Shown here: piece by piece, positions 1 through 12,393 of the stretch | How the letters are laid out: each line of letters begins with the position of its first letter | How positions within the stretch are numbered: the stretch's first letter is position 1 | Translations under genes and position numbers: made by a program | The notes under the pieces: generated by a model | Seen by the model: the letters and a program-made list of their open reading frames with translations, nothing else | Told to the model about the DNA's origin: nothing | The model's database searches: none | From: Golubevia sp. BC0850 | Lineage: Eukaryota; Basidiomycota; Exobasidiomycetes; Golubeviales; Golubeviaceae | Assembly: GCA_012976225.1 (NCBI GenBank) | Contig: JAAVVG010000013.1 | Span: 620,001 to 684,000 of the forward strand | Direction: 5' to 3' | DNA: 64,000 nucleotides

Positions 1-36
1 ATGATTTGAAAAGCTTGATTTTGATCTAAAGACCTT

Positions 37-3000
37 TTAAACGTTGTGACTAGTGGTTGACCAACTAGACAGAGCAACGTTCTTTGGATCCGCTGAATCT
101 GCAGCGGTAAGATCCGACCATTGAGGTTGCCATAACACTTGAATCAATTGATCACTTCCACCATTCAAGGTGATTTGTAGTCTAAAGCACGGAGTAAAGA
201 ATAAGAGTTCCAAGGGTCAAGGGTCAGTTCCGAAAGAAACTTCTTCCTCGAATCTTCTCCAAAAACCCTTTCTCCTTCGCACAAAGAGTAACTCACCTAC
301 TGATACCAGGCTGTTCCTGATCTCCTTCTTGGTCAATAGCAACATTTGGATCTGTACCGTAAATTCTATCAGGTTTACCACTACTTAGAGGTTCGACGAC
401 TTCGAAAGTAGCTCCAGGAGGACTTAAAATCTTGACGACCATAGTTTGTTCCTTAGCCAAAGATCCATCAACTGCAAACCCAGCATTGATATCCTCTAAT
501 TTCTGAATCTTCATAGTAGCAGTCTTCTTATCAGATGAGAGAGTGATAGTAGCATTGGTATGAACTAACCACATGATGTTATCAGTAACGGTAGAGGAGA
601 TCTCATCTTGAACCAAGACTTGACGACGACCGTTTAACATTCTAATTCCTCTCTTGACGGTACCTGCATCTTGACCATAAGCTGAAGACATGTCAGTTGT
701 GAAGTAGGCAACGTCATTGACTGATGGCTTGTAATCTAGAGCTGCGGATTGTTGGGCGTTCGTTGTTCCGAAAGAGTTGACTGGAAGGGCAGTGACCAAT
801 TGATTGGTTTCCCCAATGACTAGAGTGTTCTGTCCTTGAGTCGCCTGTGATTGGGTCGGAGAGGGGGGGGGGAGTCAGCGCTGCTTCGAAGACGGTCGGC
901 CAAAATTCCCCTTCCACCAACTCTTCTTTCTTCTTCTTCTCCCGAATCCTTCAGAAAATTCACCTTTCTATAGTAACCCCATCTATCTGATCCTTGAGTC
1001 TCGTTAGAGAAATAATTCGAACTCAGGTAGTTGGCGTTTCCGAATTCTCCAGCCCATCTGGTTCCCATAGCGTCGATGACGAAGTCACCTACGTCCAAGT
1101 CTCCGTGACTCTGATGACCGGTTAGGATACTGGCTTTCATAGCAACGTAAGTTCCAGTAAAGTCGGTCCAAGAAGATCTCATAGAGACCCAACTTGAGTT
1201 AGGGGTGTTGAAGTAATTGTCGAGAGCTAGACCGTCCCAGAAAGCTCCTTGAGTAGAGGTATCGTACCAGATCATTGAGAATGGATCGGCAGCATCTGCT
1301 CTATCTCTTTGGAAGAGTCCATAGAGAGGGTTCTTCTCGAGAGTTGAGTAAAGGAACATTTGGTCTGGGAGAGAGGGTAAGAGAGAAGATTTGTCGGTGA
1401 GTCTACTTACAATCACCTTCGAAGATTTCAGAAACCTTCTAGCACAGCGATTGGATTCAATGCTCACTGGCGGTAGTAGCGTACTTGTTTGGACCATTGT
1501 CGGCGTAAGCGAACATTCCACCCATTCCAGAGACGTACATGTGGTAAAGACCAGTCTTGGTGAAATCAGGATTTTGATCCATCATTCCTTGATCAGTTCC
1601 AGTAGCAGTAATCAGAGAGGAGACACCTCTGGCATGGGCGTTCGTACCGAAGTACCAGTAATTTGGAGTTTCTGTGAAGGGATAGCGAGAGAATCAAGTC
1701 AGATTCAAAGAAAATAAAGGAAAATCTAACAGAGGGAAACTCACCTGCCCAAGAACCATCTTTGTAGACTCCACGCATACAATTAGCAGACATGTTATCG
1801 ATACTCTTCTTCAACAAATCAGCGGAATTAGTAGTAGGGTCATCTCCCAAAACCGCCAAAGAACCCAACATTAGACCAGAATTAGTGACACAATTCCAAT
1901 TGCCATTACCATTTTCAGGTTGAAAGAACCAACCACTTCCAGTATCATCGTGAGCAGCATTTCCAGGAACCAATCCCAAACTAATAATGCTCCACATAAT
2001 AGCAGTTTTCTGATCATCAGTCCAAATGTTATAAAGCCAATCGTAAGCAATGGCATAAGCAGCAGTTAATTCAGCTAAATCTAAGAAATGAGCAGAATTC
2101 CAATGAGGTGCATCTTTACCTTCAACATTTCCTTGACCCCATTCCTGACTTGTATTTCCAGCAGCAGTTTGAAGTTCAGTCCAAAGTCTATCAACCCATT
2201 TAGTATCTTTTGAAACTTGGTAGGCATAAGACCAAGCTTTAACTCTTTGTTGAACATCTCTTGCAGGATCTAAAATTCCAGAACCAACTAATCCACCATC
2301 TGTAACATAAGCTACTGGTGCTTCTGCTGCCCAAGCAGTGGCATTCTTAAAGATTGAAGCATTCCAAACTGTTAAGTAAGCATCGTTAGCAATCTTTTCA
2401 GGTAAACAATCCCAAATATGTTGAGGTGCCATCAATCTTGGATGAGGTCTTAAAGAATCTGCATCTAAAGATCCAGTTCCTGAATAAGGATCTGATCCAC
2501 AATTTCCAACTTGATTTCCTCCCATAGTTGGAGCTCCAAGATTCGATGCAGCTGAGATGAACATTGGATTGGCATACATATCAGTTCCTGAATAAGTGAT
2601 GTCATTTCCTCCTCCTGCTTTGGCAGCGTTAGATGCTGCTGAAGAAGTTGAAGAATCTATGTTCGATGGCACTGAATTTGTTGTTCCAGTCCATGAATTC
2701 GTATCTCCAGCTTTGGCTGTAGATGTAGAAGAATCTGAATCTTGAGTAGCCTTGTAACCGAAATAACCTCCAACTCCTCCCCCGATTAGGATTAGAATTA
2801 AAAGTGGAAGACCATATTTGAGCCATTTGGAAGTTGATTTCTTGGGAGCTTCGTAAGAGTACTTCTGAGCTGCCGCGGAAGCTATTGAAAGAGGGGGATC
2901 AAGAGTAGAGGGGGAATGGTTCGAATCGTCAGATCTTAGAACCTCGAATTCTCTAGTCTCAAAACGCCTGTCACAATCCTTGTTTCCAACTTTTCAGGTT

Positions 3001-3462
3001 GTTTTGAGAATCCTGCTTCTATTCACTTCTTGCTACTTTCCACCTTTCCATCAAACTCGCTCTCGCTCTCTCTCTCTCTCTCTCTCGGCCAAGACACGGC
3101 ACCCCATTCACGCCAAAGATCTGTTCCCTTCCAAACTCACCAGCATTTGCAGCAGCTCCATCAGCGTAATAAGCATCACTTCCAGCATAGTCTTTATAAG
3201 CAGAAGCGTCCTGGTGAGATTGTTGTTGAGGTTGATGATCCAAATCGAATCTACTTCCATAAGGAGTGTTCATTGGAGAAGCGTCCTGATAACCACCTCC
3301 ATACGATTGCTGCTGTTGAGGATAAGAACCTCCTCCATTCCCACCTGAAGAATATTGTTGATAATTTGAGTTCTCATCCCGATAAGCGCCCTGTTGATAT
3401 CTATCATCAAATTGGGAAGCGTTGGAATGGGTGTAGTAGTCTTGAGGTTGTTGATAAGACAT
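37..3462 (-). CDS. Heparinase II/III-like type II membrane protein (918 aa, 6 exons)
   Basis: Exons, 5' to 3' on the minus strand: 3141-3462, 1745-2881, 1468-1671, 964-1364, 297-844, 37-181. The lengths sum to 919 codons, every join is GT-AG and every phase matches. Residues 1-120 are a Gln/Tyr/Ser-rich cytosolic tail. A membrane anchor (PLLILILIGGGVGGYFGY) lies near 125-145 and the rest should be lumenal or extracellular. The catalytic part resembles the heparinase II/III and chondroitin AC/alginate lyase fold: an alpha-toroid segment (HFLDLAELTAAYAIAYDWL), then the late motif HQSHGDLDVGDFVIDAMG followed by RWAGEFG, which matches the His/Asp site of PF07940. By family this predicts polysaccharide lyase or glycan-degrading activity at the cell surface; the true substrate is unknown. 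Intron 1 (2882-3140) holds a CT repeat and intron 4 a run of ten G (C in the transcript). Confidence 0.85.
3066..3086. repeat. (CT)n microsatellite
   Basis: An uninterrupted CT dinucleotide run of about ten units, lying inside intron 1 of the heparinase-like gene. In the transcript it reads as GA repeats. It causes the Arg/Glu repeats seen in spurious reading frames here. Confidence 0.9.
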
Positions 3463-5625
3463 GATGAGTTGACTGAAGCTCTAGTTGGTTGAAACTTTGA
3501 GTAGTTGTTTATAATGAATGTGATTTGATGTAAAATGATGGAAGAGATTGTTGCGGGGGCTATCTAAGCCAGAAGAGAGGGGAGGAGAGGGAAGGTAGGA
3601 CAGGTAGGCAAGTGCTAGCTTGGACTTCCTGCTGTAGATTTGATTTTGAGTTGATTTATTTAGAAAGGGAGGAGATTAGGATATGAGAAAAGTGAAAAGA
3701 TTGAAAGAAGGTTGAAGAGAAGTAGATCTGAAAGACAAACAGCCAATCCTCCAAATTTCAAGAGAGGGGTTCGACCTCCGCTGCTGATATCATTATATCA
3801 ACTTTAACACTTTCCTCTTCTGGAAACTTCACTTTCCATCGACATTCAATTCTTCAATTTCTTTCAATGACTCTTTCTCCTCCCATCCTTTCTGTATCGC
3901 CTGGTCGTTGGTGAGTGACAAGAGAGGACGTTCGACCGAAGCTCCCTATTGCACTCCTCGATAGACTCTTCTCTGGCTACTCGAAAAGATACGAGATCAC
4001 ACTATCTTTTCTGAATTCAATTTGCATCGGCAAACCAGCGCAGAAGGTGACGCGCGCGCCACCATCAAGAGAGGGACGATGATGACTTGAAGCCTGCAAT
4101 CTGCGACCATTCTAATTTCTGTCATTCATTCCCTCCCTTCTGTCGGCTTCTCAGTACCTTATCCATTCTACTCCCAATTCTTCTGTCATGATCAAGGCCA
4201 GCAAGGCTTCTACTAACAGCAATAACAAAGCTTTGCCCTTCTGTCAAGTTATCTCCTTCCTTCCACCTTCATAAATCGCAATTCCTAGTTCAATCTGTCG
4301 ATCATGGAAAGCAATCATCAACTAAACTTCAACACTTCACAGAGGAGTGGATCTCTCATACAGGATTTCGCTTCGAAATGCAGAGAGTCATTCAGCATTT
4401 TCAACCACTTTACGCTCTATCGCTCGATAAGTTAGCTAAAGCTTCTCTTGATCTCGCTGCTTCTGTACAGATATGCCAAAAACAGATGGCAGTTTGGAAG
4501 AACAATCTGGAGCAGTGATGTTTAGAGATGAGCGATGAGAGGCGTTTCGTGTAGCATCAAGCCACTTCAGGAACAATTCATAGCAATTGCTTCGATTGCT
4601 TTGGATTAATGAGAGAGTTTAAAATACGTATATGTACATACGTATATATTTACCGTGAAAAATCAAGAAGAGGAGGTCAACTTCGTGAGGTTATTGGGTC
4701 TTCGTGCTAGTGGTTGACCCGTCATCAACTATCAATGCCACGCCCACTTTCGCCTTCCCCTCTCGCCACTTCACCTCTACTTTCAAATGAATTCCTAAAT
4801 TGAATGCCAAACGTCGATCTTTGACAGGAACGTATCCCTGCAGATCCGCTAAAGATGGCATCTTCCAAAGTTTAAACTCTCTTTCGCTGCACAGTTTTGC
4901 ATTCCACCTTCGATGTTGAACAACATTCTATCGGAGACACAACAATTCTTGTGGCTGTCTTTGCTTCTTTCTTTCTTTCCTTACCTCATTTCCCACTTCT
5001 TCAAGCCGAAAAGTCAAGGTAATAAAGGAGTCAACTTCAGCATTTGATCTTCTTTCCATCTAACTTTCAGGCTACTTTTCTCTTTTCTTCTATCACGTTT
5101 ACTTTAACATTGGAACTTCAACGAACTTCGAACGCTGCTCTTGACGAGCAAAAGTTAACGTCCTTTTCTTCTACCACTTCTTTCTTTTCGAATTTGGAAG
5201 TCACGCACCATTAAAAGCTGACACGAATACCATCTTTCACGCACTTCATAACATATCTCCTACGAACTACGAATCTTTTTTACGCCTTCTAATCTTTCAG
5301 ATAGCTTCCAAACCTCCACCTCCAATTTCCCAGTGCCACTCTTCTATCCACGATCTTGACGATTCAAACGAACAGAAATCGACGCACTTCGCAGCCTTCT
5401 AAATCTCGAAATTCTTTCTTCAACTTTTGCTTTCAACTTTTTCATCCTTTCTAATTCCAAGAGGGACTGGATCTCAATCACGAACTACATCCAAATCGTT
5501 GCTGGCCAACATTTCAGTGGAATTCTAGTTCTACCAAAAACCTCTACTCTCTTCATCTTCATCTTCATCTTTCTTCTACAACTCCCCTTCCCTTTCTAAA
5601 AGTTTCTTTCAATTTTCAATTTCCG
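3463..5625. other. 2.1-kb gap between divergent genes: promoters, long leader, cryptic small exons
   Basis: The gap separates the heparinase-like gene (leftward) from the large MFS-like gene (rightward), so it must hold both promoters. It contains short upstream ATGs, AT-rich palindromes at 4624-4645 and long pyrimidine-rich stretches at 4900-5620 typical of a fungal 5' leader. One likely exon of a separate small plus-strand gene lies at 4343-4518 and is listed on its own. I see no other coding signal. Confidence 0.6.
4343..4518 (+). CDS. Last exon of a putative small-protein gene (5' exons unresolved)
   Basis: A branch-point-like CTAAAC and an acceptor (TTCACAG) precede an open frame that, entered in phase 1, reads EEWISHTGFRFEMQRV, then about 45 residues ending in KNNLEQ and TGA at 4516-4518. 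The composition is protein-like: amphipathic, helical, with regular Leu/Ala and Lys. A possible first exon is 3867-3910 (ATG, then a GTGAGT donor). It could join through the 8-nt segment at about 4043-4050 in correct phase, but that middle exon is speculative. I do not recognise the family. A start at the internal Met at 4378 would give a 46-residue protein. Confidence 0.35.
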
Positions 5626-8600
5626 ATGTCCAAAGCAAGTCAAAGTAAGTCGTTCCGCCGTCAAGATGACGATCACGATTCTCTCGGTGGCTCCATTCCC
5701 TACGAAGCTTTGCCCCAAACTTCTTCATCTACCAGCAGTCAACAAAGTCCACCCAACACCTCAGTTCCAAGATCAAGATCTCTTCAAGCTGGAGCTTTCC
5801 ATTCTTTGAACGCAGCTGCTTCAAAGGTGCAATCTCCTCGCCATCCTGCTGATGTGGAAGGATCGCGTAGCTCTGGAAAGGTCCCAGGTTTCAGGCCTAG
5901 CGGAGTTGCTGTCCCTTCTCCCACCGATCCACAGCCAGAGATCCCAAAGGTACCTACTCGTTCTGGAAGTGCTCCTCCTTCTCGTCAAGTCGGAACGATG
6001 CGTCTCAACCGAGCTGCAGCTGCTTCGCGTCTTTCACTCATTCCAGACGATCCAGTCGCCGAGATAGTCGAAGCCCAGCAGACTGAAGCTCTTAAGAACA
6101 GTCCATCTCCTCTCTCAAGAGAAGACATGTCCAGAACTCTACCTCGGGACTTCAATCTTCAGACAATGAGCAAGGACTCGCAGCGAAGGGGAGCTCTACC
6201 TTCAGGATTCAAGCCAAGTCAAGAAGGATTGGAGAAACCCCTTCCTAATCCCCATGGTCAATCTCCAAGTTCAATCGGTGGAAATGATGTGACTTGGGAG
6301 ATGGTTCCTCGTTCGAATCCGAGCCCTTCTGTTGGATCCCCTGCAAGAGAGATTCCACCCACTCCACCTTTGGATCTTCCAGCTGCTAGGTTTGGTCAAG
6401 GTCAATCTTCGAGCACTGGAACTCCTCGTACTTATGGTCCAAGTTCTTCAAACATTGTGAGTTTTCGATCTTGCGTTTCAGCCTCTGTCTCATGATTCTC
6501 ACATTCATTCTTCTGACTTTTCTCTGTCGACAGTTCCGACCTCAAGTTCCTTCTCATCTCAAATCAGTTCAACGAAAGCCACCTCCATCTGCCTCAGATC
6601 GGAGTTCAGGAGAGTCCACTCCTACTCCTACAGCAAGTAGCGTCGCCGCTGAGAGATCTCAAGCTCAAACCTACCACGAGAGCATTCAGTCGGTCAACCT
6701 CACTCCAGTCACCCTGGTCTCTCCAGCTCCAACTCCTGAACCAGGTCAGCAAAGACAGTCCTCTGATTCAGCACGTGTCTCTTCAACCAGAACTTCAAGT
6801 GCCGATACTTTCTCATCTCCGGCTCCAATCCGCATCTCCTTGGCTCAAAGCTCTTCGCAAGACCCCCCACCAAACGAATCTGCTCGTCCAGCGAGCGTCA
6901 AGTCTTCCCCATCTTCTATCTTTCTTCCAGACGGAACTGAGATCCCACTTGTCCGTACAGACCTCAGCAAGTTAATCAAGGTGACGCGCTCGTCTAGAAG
7001 TGGGACTCTCTCTTCTTCGACCAACTCGGAAGGTCGAAATGCAGGAAGCTCAGCCCTCAACCAACCCGAGAAGATGAGCTCCGGTGGTGGATCTGGAACT
7101 AAGCATACAAGGGAGGAGAAAGGGAAAGGTCGTGGCTCACAGGACTTCAAAGCTACTCCATCTGGTCTGGACTCCGCCGAAATGGAACGTTCGATTCAAG
7201 TTTCTGCGGCACCCAATGTCGCCGGTCATCTTTTGGCAGCTAGTCCAGAAGTCATTCAGAGAAGAGATGGATCGACAAGAGCTATCTACTCTCCGACACC
7301 TGAGAAGTTGGCAGAAGCCAGAGGACAAGTCCCTTCTTCTTCGAACCATCCGAGAACCCCGGTGGATGAAAGAGCTGAAGCTCCACCAACGCCTCACCTT
7401 TCTACTTTACGTCGATTCAGCAAGAGCGATCCTTCTCTCGCCACTCCTAACAGTAGCAGACCTGGAACAGGAGCGGGCGGTCCAGAGCCAACAACTCAAG
7501 GTCGTGCGGCGGACGACCTCATGCTCACAGCCTCTCGCAGAACCTTTGGTCCTCAAGCCACACTCTTCACTGAAGCATCCAGACTTCTCGAAATGGAACA
7601 AAGGAGACAAAGCAAGTTCTCTTCTGACTCTGAAGACGCTCCTCTTCGAAGGCGCTCTCGCAGCGACTCTCTCCAAAAGTCTCTTCACAGAGACTCCTTC
7701 TCCTCGGACACCACTGCTTTCGAATCCCCAGCTCTCGGTTCAAGCAGCATGATGCTCGATCGTTCGAATTCGGGAAAGAGAAGGTCTTTTTCTCTGGACG
7801 GAGATCGCATTTCATTCGGAGACGGAAGAGAGCGTCTCGTCAGTGGGATGGTCGCCCCTCCAAGTGATGTCGTCGAAGCCAAGGAGCCGCCTTCGGATGG
7901 AGAAGGAAGTGTGACATCAGAAGACACTCAATTAGACCCTGAAGAGAAGGATCAGTTCACCCTCAACTCCAAGCCGAAGAGGAAAGATTTGTACGACGAA
8001 GACGATGAAGAGTCAGAGTCACGCATCATTCCTATCACCAACACTCGAGACCAGCCTCGTCCTGGAACGGCTCAAACACGTTTCAGTACCAAATCTGCCG
8101 AATCTCAACTCAGACACGGGAGAAGAGCTTTCAGTGGCCCCACTCACGCCAAGAACGTGGCTTGTCGACAGTGCTTTAGAGCTGGTTTCGACTGCGCCAT
8201 GAATCTTCAACTGGGCGAAGGAACGGCTGGTAGAAAGGCGTTCCAAGAGTTCGTCACTTCTGGAGGTTTGGAAGCTCTCAGCATCGAGAACAGTCCGACG
8301 AGTGGAGGTCGTAAAGGTGCTAGACCCACCAGCGCAAATCTTTCCATCAGTGAGGCGCTTGGAAACAACTACGTAGACAAGCTTGGTGAAGTTAAGTTCG
8401 GAGAAAGCGCTCTCAGTAGACCTGTGACTAGAGGTGTAGTCGATCAAATGTTGGAGGATCGTGGAAAGGAGCTAGCGGAGAAACTCAACCGGATCACAGT
8501 CGACGATTTCCGCGAGCAACTTCACAGAGGCGCTGCTCGGAGCTATGGCGGAGAAGAGGACTACGACGACCTGGAAGAAGATCTGGACTTGGATCTGGAA

Positions 8601-11600
8601 TTTGACGAGATTTTCCCTACTTCGCAATCCCAACAAAGGAAACGTCGAACATCTTCTCTTCGAACTCCACCTCGTGGAATCACTCCCTCGCTACAACTTG
8701 AAGAAGGTGAGATCGTTCAACTTAGTCACCTCAAACAACGGTACCAGCCAAGTGAGACTGAGGGAGCGACCATGACTTTCGAAGATGACGACGATCTGGA
8801 GATTTTGGCAGATCGTTGGTCAACAACTCGAAAAGTCATTCAAGTTGGGGTTTGCCTCTTGTTCATCTTCTCTGTCGAAGTAGTGGATGCTGGATACGTG
8901 AGTGAACATCGTTCCCAAGTTCTGATTTCTTTCTTTCCAAGAAACTGACACGACTACTTTTCTCATTTTCTCTTCTGCAGTCTGCTTCTGGCCCCTCACT
9001 TCTTGCGTCAATCGGAGGCAATCCAGAGACTTTGATCAGTGGCGTACCGGCTTTTCAGCGTGAGTTCTTAGATTGAAAAGGGAGTCAGCCTCGCAGAATT
9101 TGTTCTTATTCTTCTTCTTTCCTCCCTCTGTCTTTCCTCTTTACAGTTGGTCAAGCTGGCGGATTCACGTCAGCTGCTGGCTTCTCAGTTTTTGGTCGTC
9201 AGAGGCTTTCTCTCTTCGCCATCTTTGGAGTAGGAGCGGCAGCGATCATCGGAGGTTTCATCAAATCTCTTTTCGCGATCAGTATCGTTCGAGGAGCTAT
9301 GGGTTACTTCCTGGGAGTCTTCATTCTGGGAAGCATAGGGAGCATCGTCGACCTGTTCCACACTTCAAGAACTCGCCTTTACGCCCTCAGCCTTCTGATT
9401 CTCACAGTAGCTGCAGGGCAGACAACAGGTCCTTGGATCACAAAGCTCATTCTTGGACCAATCGGTCTATCTTGGTACGCTCCAACTTCGGATGTGTCTC
9501 ATTGAAGCTTAATCTGATCCTTTCCTTATTCTCTCTTTTTCATTTCAGGTCTTGGCTCTACTGGTTGGTGATCATCGAATCTATGATAGCAATGCCGCTC
9601 ATCGGAACCTTTGCTAGAGAGACCAATCCCACCGTTGTATATCGTAGAGGTGTATTGAAACTTCGCCGTATCACTGGAGCTTGGACTCCGGAGCCTCGAT
9701 ATGAACCTTACATCGGAGCTCTCCTGCGTCGCCACGCTCCTCTACCTTTCATCGTTCTCTTCACTCATCCAGTAGTAGCCATCTCCACCATCTCAAGCAC
9801 TTTCTTTCTAGGAACCTTTGCTTTGGTCGTAAATGGAGTTCAGCAGATGTGGATTCAGTCTCACGGATTCTCTCAAGACGGCGCGTTAAGAGTTTCTACC
9901 GTTTGTTATTCTTTAGGAGCCCTCTTCGCCATCTGCGTCTTCCTGGCTATTGTTCTTTGGAAGACAAGCAGTGATGAGAAGAAAGGAAGGCCACTTCTTT
10001 TAGATGAGAAGGGTTTCGTCGGAGCGAAAGCTCTTGTATGTCAGCCAGAGAGGTCCCTCAAACTCGTCGTCGCTTCAGGTGCTCTCTTTATGATTTGTAA
10101 GTCTTGATCCTCTCAGATGATTCTTTTCTTTGGTTCTTTTCCGATGCCGTGCCAGACTTCTGATCGAAATCGCAAACCTCCTCTCCAACAACAGCACTCT
10201 ACCTCTTGGCTCTCACTTCGACTCCTTCGTTCCATTTCAACTATCTCTTCTCGGCGCTCACGCTCATCTCCTTGACTTCTGCCATCATCCTGATCGAACT
10301 CGGAACTCTCCAATACCTTCTGGACTCCTACCAACCTGCTCGCCTCACTTCCATCTCCGAAGTCATCGCAGCCCCTGAACGATCTTCAAATTCAGGCTCA
10401 AGGAATCCACTCGAGGTAGAGCCGGAAGATGATAGGTTCACCCGTCCAACTAGACCAGTGAGCCGTCTAGCAAGAAATACTGGCTCTAGAGTCACTCGTC
10501 TATCACAGGCTTCCCAATCTAGCGAAAGTGAGATTGAAGAGAACCGATTGAGATGGGGAGCTCAATGGGCTCTGTGCGCAGTAGCTGCAAATTTAGGAAT
10601 CTCCGTCTTAGTTGCAGCAGCAATGTCTCTAATCGGTCAATTAGGTGAGCACTCCGTGGATTGCTTCTCATCTGTCACTGAAAGCGAGCTAACTTCCGAC
10701 CGAATTTCTCTCCTCAGCGTACGTTAGGCTAGTCTTTAGCTCGTTTGCTGTCATTCTGGCTAGCGCAACTATCCCCTTCATCTTCCTGCCTCTCCTTCTC
10801 TATCGTTATGGACCCCATCTACGTTCTGGAACCTCCTCTCGCTCTTCCAACAGGAGGAGATCTCTCCTCGACGACATGAGAAAACGGAAAGCAGTTCTTC
10901 TGCCACCCAATCCACAGCAAGCGCCTCCTCACCACTCATGGCAGACCAGGCAGCACGAGAGACCAGGAGGTGTTCCAGCTGCAGTCTCTACCACCGCTAT
11001 TTCAAGAAGTTCGAGAAAGCCGAACCAGGACAGAAGTGGTAGAAACCCGGAAGCTCCTGTCGAACCATCAAGAGTTGGACGCAAGCTCAAAGAACTACTA
11101 CCTCCTACCTTCATAGACAGACAAAACAAACTGAATCCAACAATCAGGAAGGAATCCATCTCTGATCCTCAACCGATTCCAATGGCTCTTGCTCAAGCTC
11201 ATGAAAGAGCCTCTCAACGACCAATCACTCCAGTCGCAATCCGTAATAGCACTAGCTTAGACATCGCTCAACAGAGAGAATTACGCAAGTCTTCCTATCC
11301 GTCTCCCCTTTCTCCGTTAACTCAAGCGAGATTAGCCTCCAGGCAACAAGGGAGAAATTCAGACACTCTCGTCACTGAATTTTGTAAAAGTTCTCACGAA
11401 ATCTCATGCTCTCCAGAAGTCACCAGAGTAACAGCTCCTTTGGCTGCTGTGGAAGAGAAGGCTCGTCAACAGTGGAGATCGAGAGAGGCAGCACGCTCCA
11501 CGTTGGATGCTGAGAGAGCAAAAGTCGACGCTGAGGCTAAAGGGGGCGAAGTCATTACTGGACTAGGAGTCAAAATCGACATGCGTGAGAACATGATTAA

Positions 11601-11910
11601 CGACCAACACCAAGACGGCGAAGCTTATCGTCGCTGGCGACAATTAGCTGAATCGAAATCCCTGAAGTCTCAGAGTCAATCTCAGTCCAATTCGAAATCC
11701 AAATCGAAGTCCACTTCCAGAGGTCACTTCGAATATGACCCGAGCTCCTCGATTAGGAACGAAGAAGCATCTATCAGAACCAATGAGGAAGATCTCCAAG
11801 CTCAACTCGGCAAGAGCAGCAACTGGAAGAAACACGAGAGACTGCAAGCTAGTCCTGGTTCTCCAGTCTCTCCACGTCGACAATCGAGAAAGAGGAGTGT
11901 AGATATTTGA
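5626..11910 (+). CDS. Giant protein: disordered N-terminus plus MFS-like membrane domain (1930 aa, 7 exons)
   Basis: Exons 5626-6456, 6534-8897, 8981-9059, 9147-9474, 9549-10096, 10195-10644, 10718-11910; the sum is 1931 codons with consistent phases. Residues 1-1040 are Ser/Pro/Arg-rich and probably disordered, with an isolated cysteine cluster (ACRQCFRAGFDC) near 820. About twelve hydrophobic segments follow from about 1045 to 1565. They look like a divergent MFS_1/DHA1 transporter: the TM4-like IVRGAMGYFLGVFILGSIG, then SIVDLF, a Gly-Pro-Trp turn and a WSWLYW segment. After TM6 comes an YRRGVLKLRRITG stretch like the central loop of polyamine-type MFS. The last 365 residues are a charged cytosolic tail. 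Transport function is inferred from the pattern only, and the substrate is unknown. Confidence 0.75.
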
Positions 11911-12393
11911 AAGTTTTGCTACCCGTTCCATTCCCCGATAGCTTTTTTGGTATCTCAATCCTTTTTTGTACATCTTAAGAACGACTATGATTAAGTTTCA
12001 TCTCTTCCCCTTTTGTATCTCTTCCACAGTTAAGCCTCTACTCTACCCCTTTGTAAAAATCATTTTTCACTTTCCTCCACAAAATTTCGCTGCTTTGCGC
12101 CTTTTTCCAACAAGCTCGTGATTCTTGAAAGAATGCTGAGATGGCGCTTTGAACAATTCAGACGAGGACGTCAGTCAAGAGAAAAAAAGAGAAGAGCAAT
12201 GATTAAGTTGTTGTGTCGTGACATTCTTAGACATAAACAAAAAAGCGAAATCAAAAGTGAGCTACGGAGAAAGGGAACAAAACGTCAGGAAAAGGATACT
12301 GAAAGAAAAAACAGAAACACGAACCCCTTCCCCACTTCCCACCAGACATATCATAAATCAGGTGCAGTTGGAGTCTACGGTTCGCCTCAAGAT
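11911..12393. other. Convergent 3' region
   Basis: The space between the stop codons of two converging genes (MFS-like and GDI1). It is T-rich on the left and A-rich on the right, as expected for two 3' UTRs with poly(A) signals. I see no coding content. Confidence 0.6.

Noticed and set aside
7084-7752. 222-codon plus-strand frame within the large MFS-like gene
   Set aside because: It overlaps the long exon 6534-8897 in another frame; the exon's own frame is longer, splices correctly and has the Ser/Pro bias of the protein.
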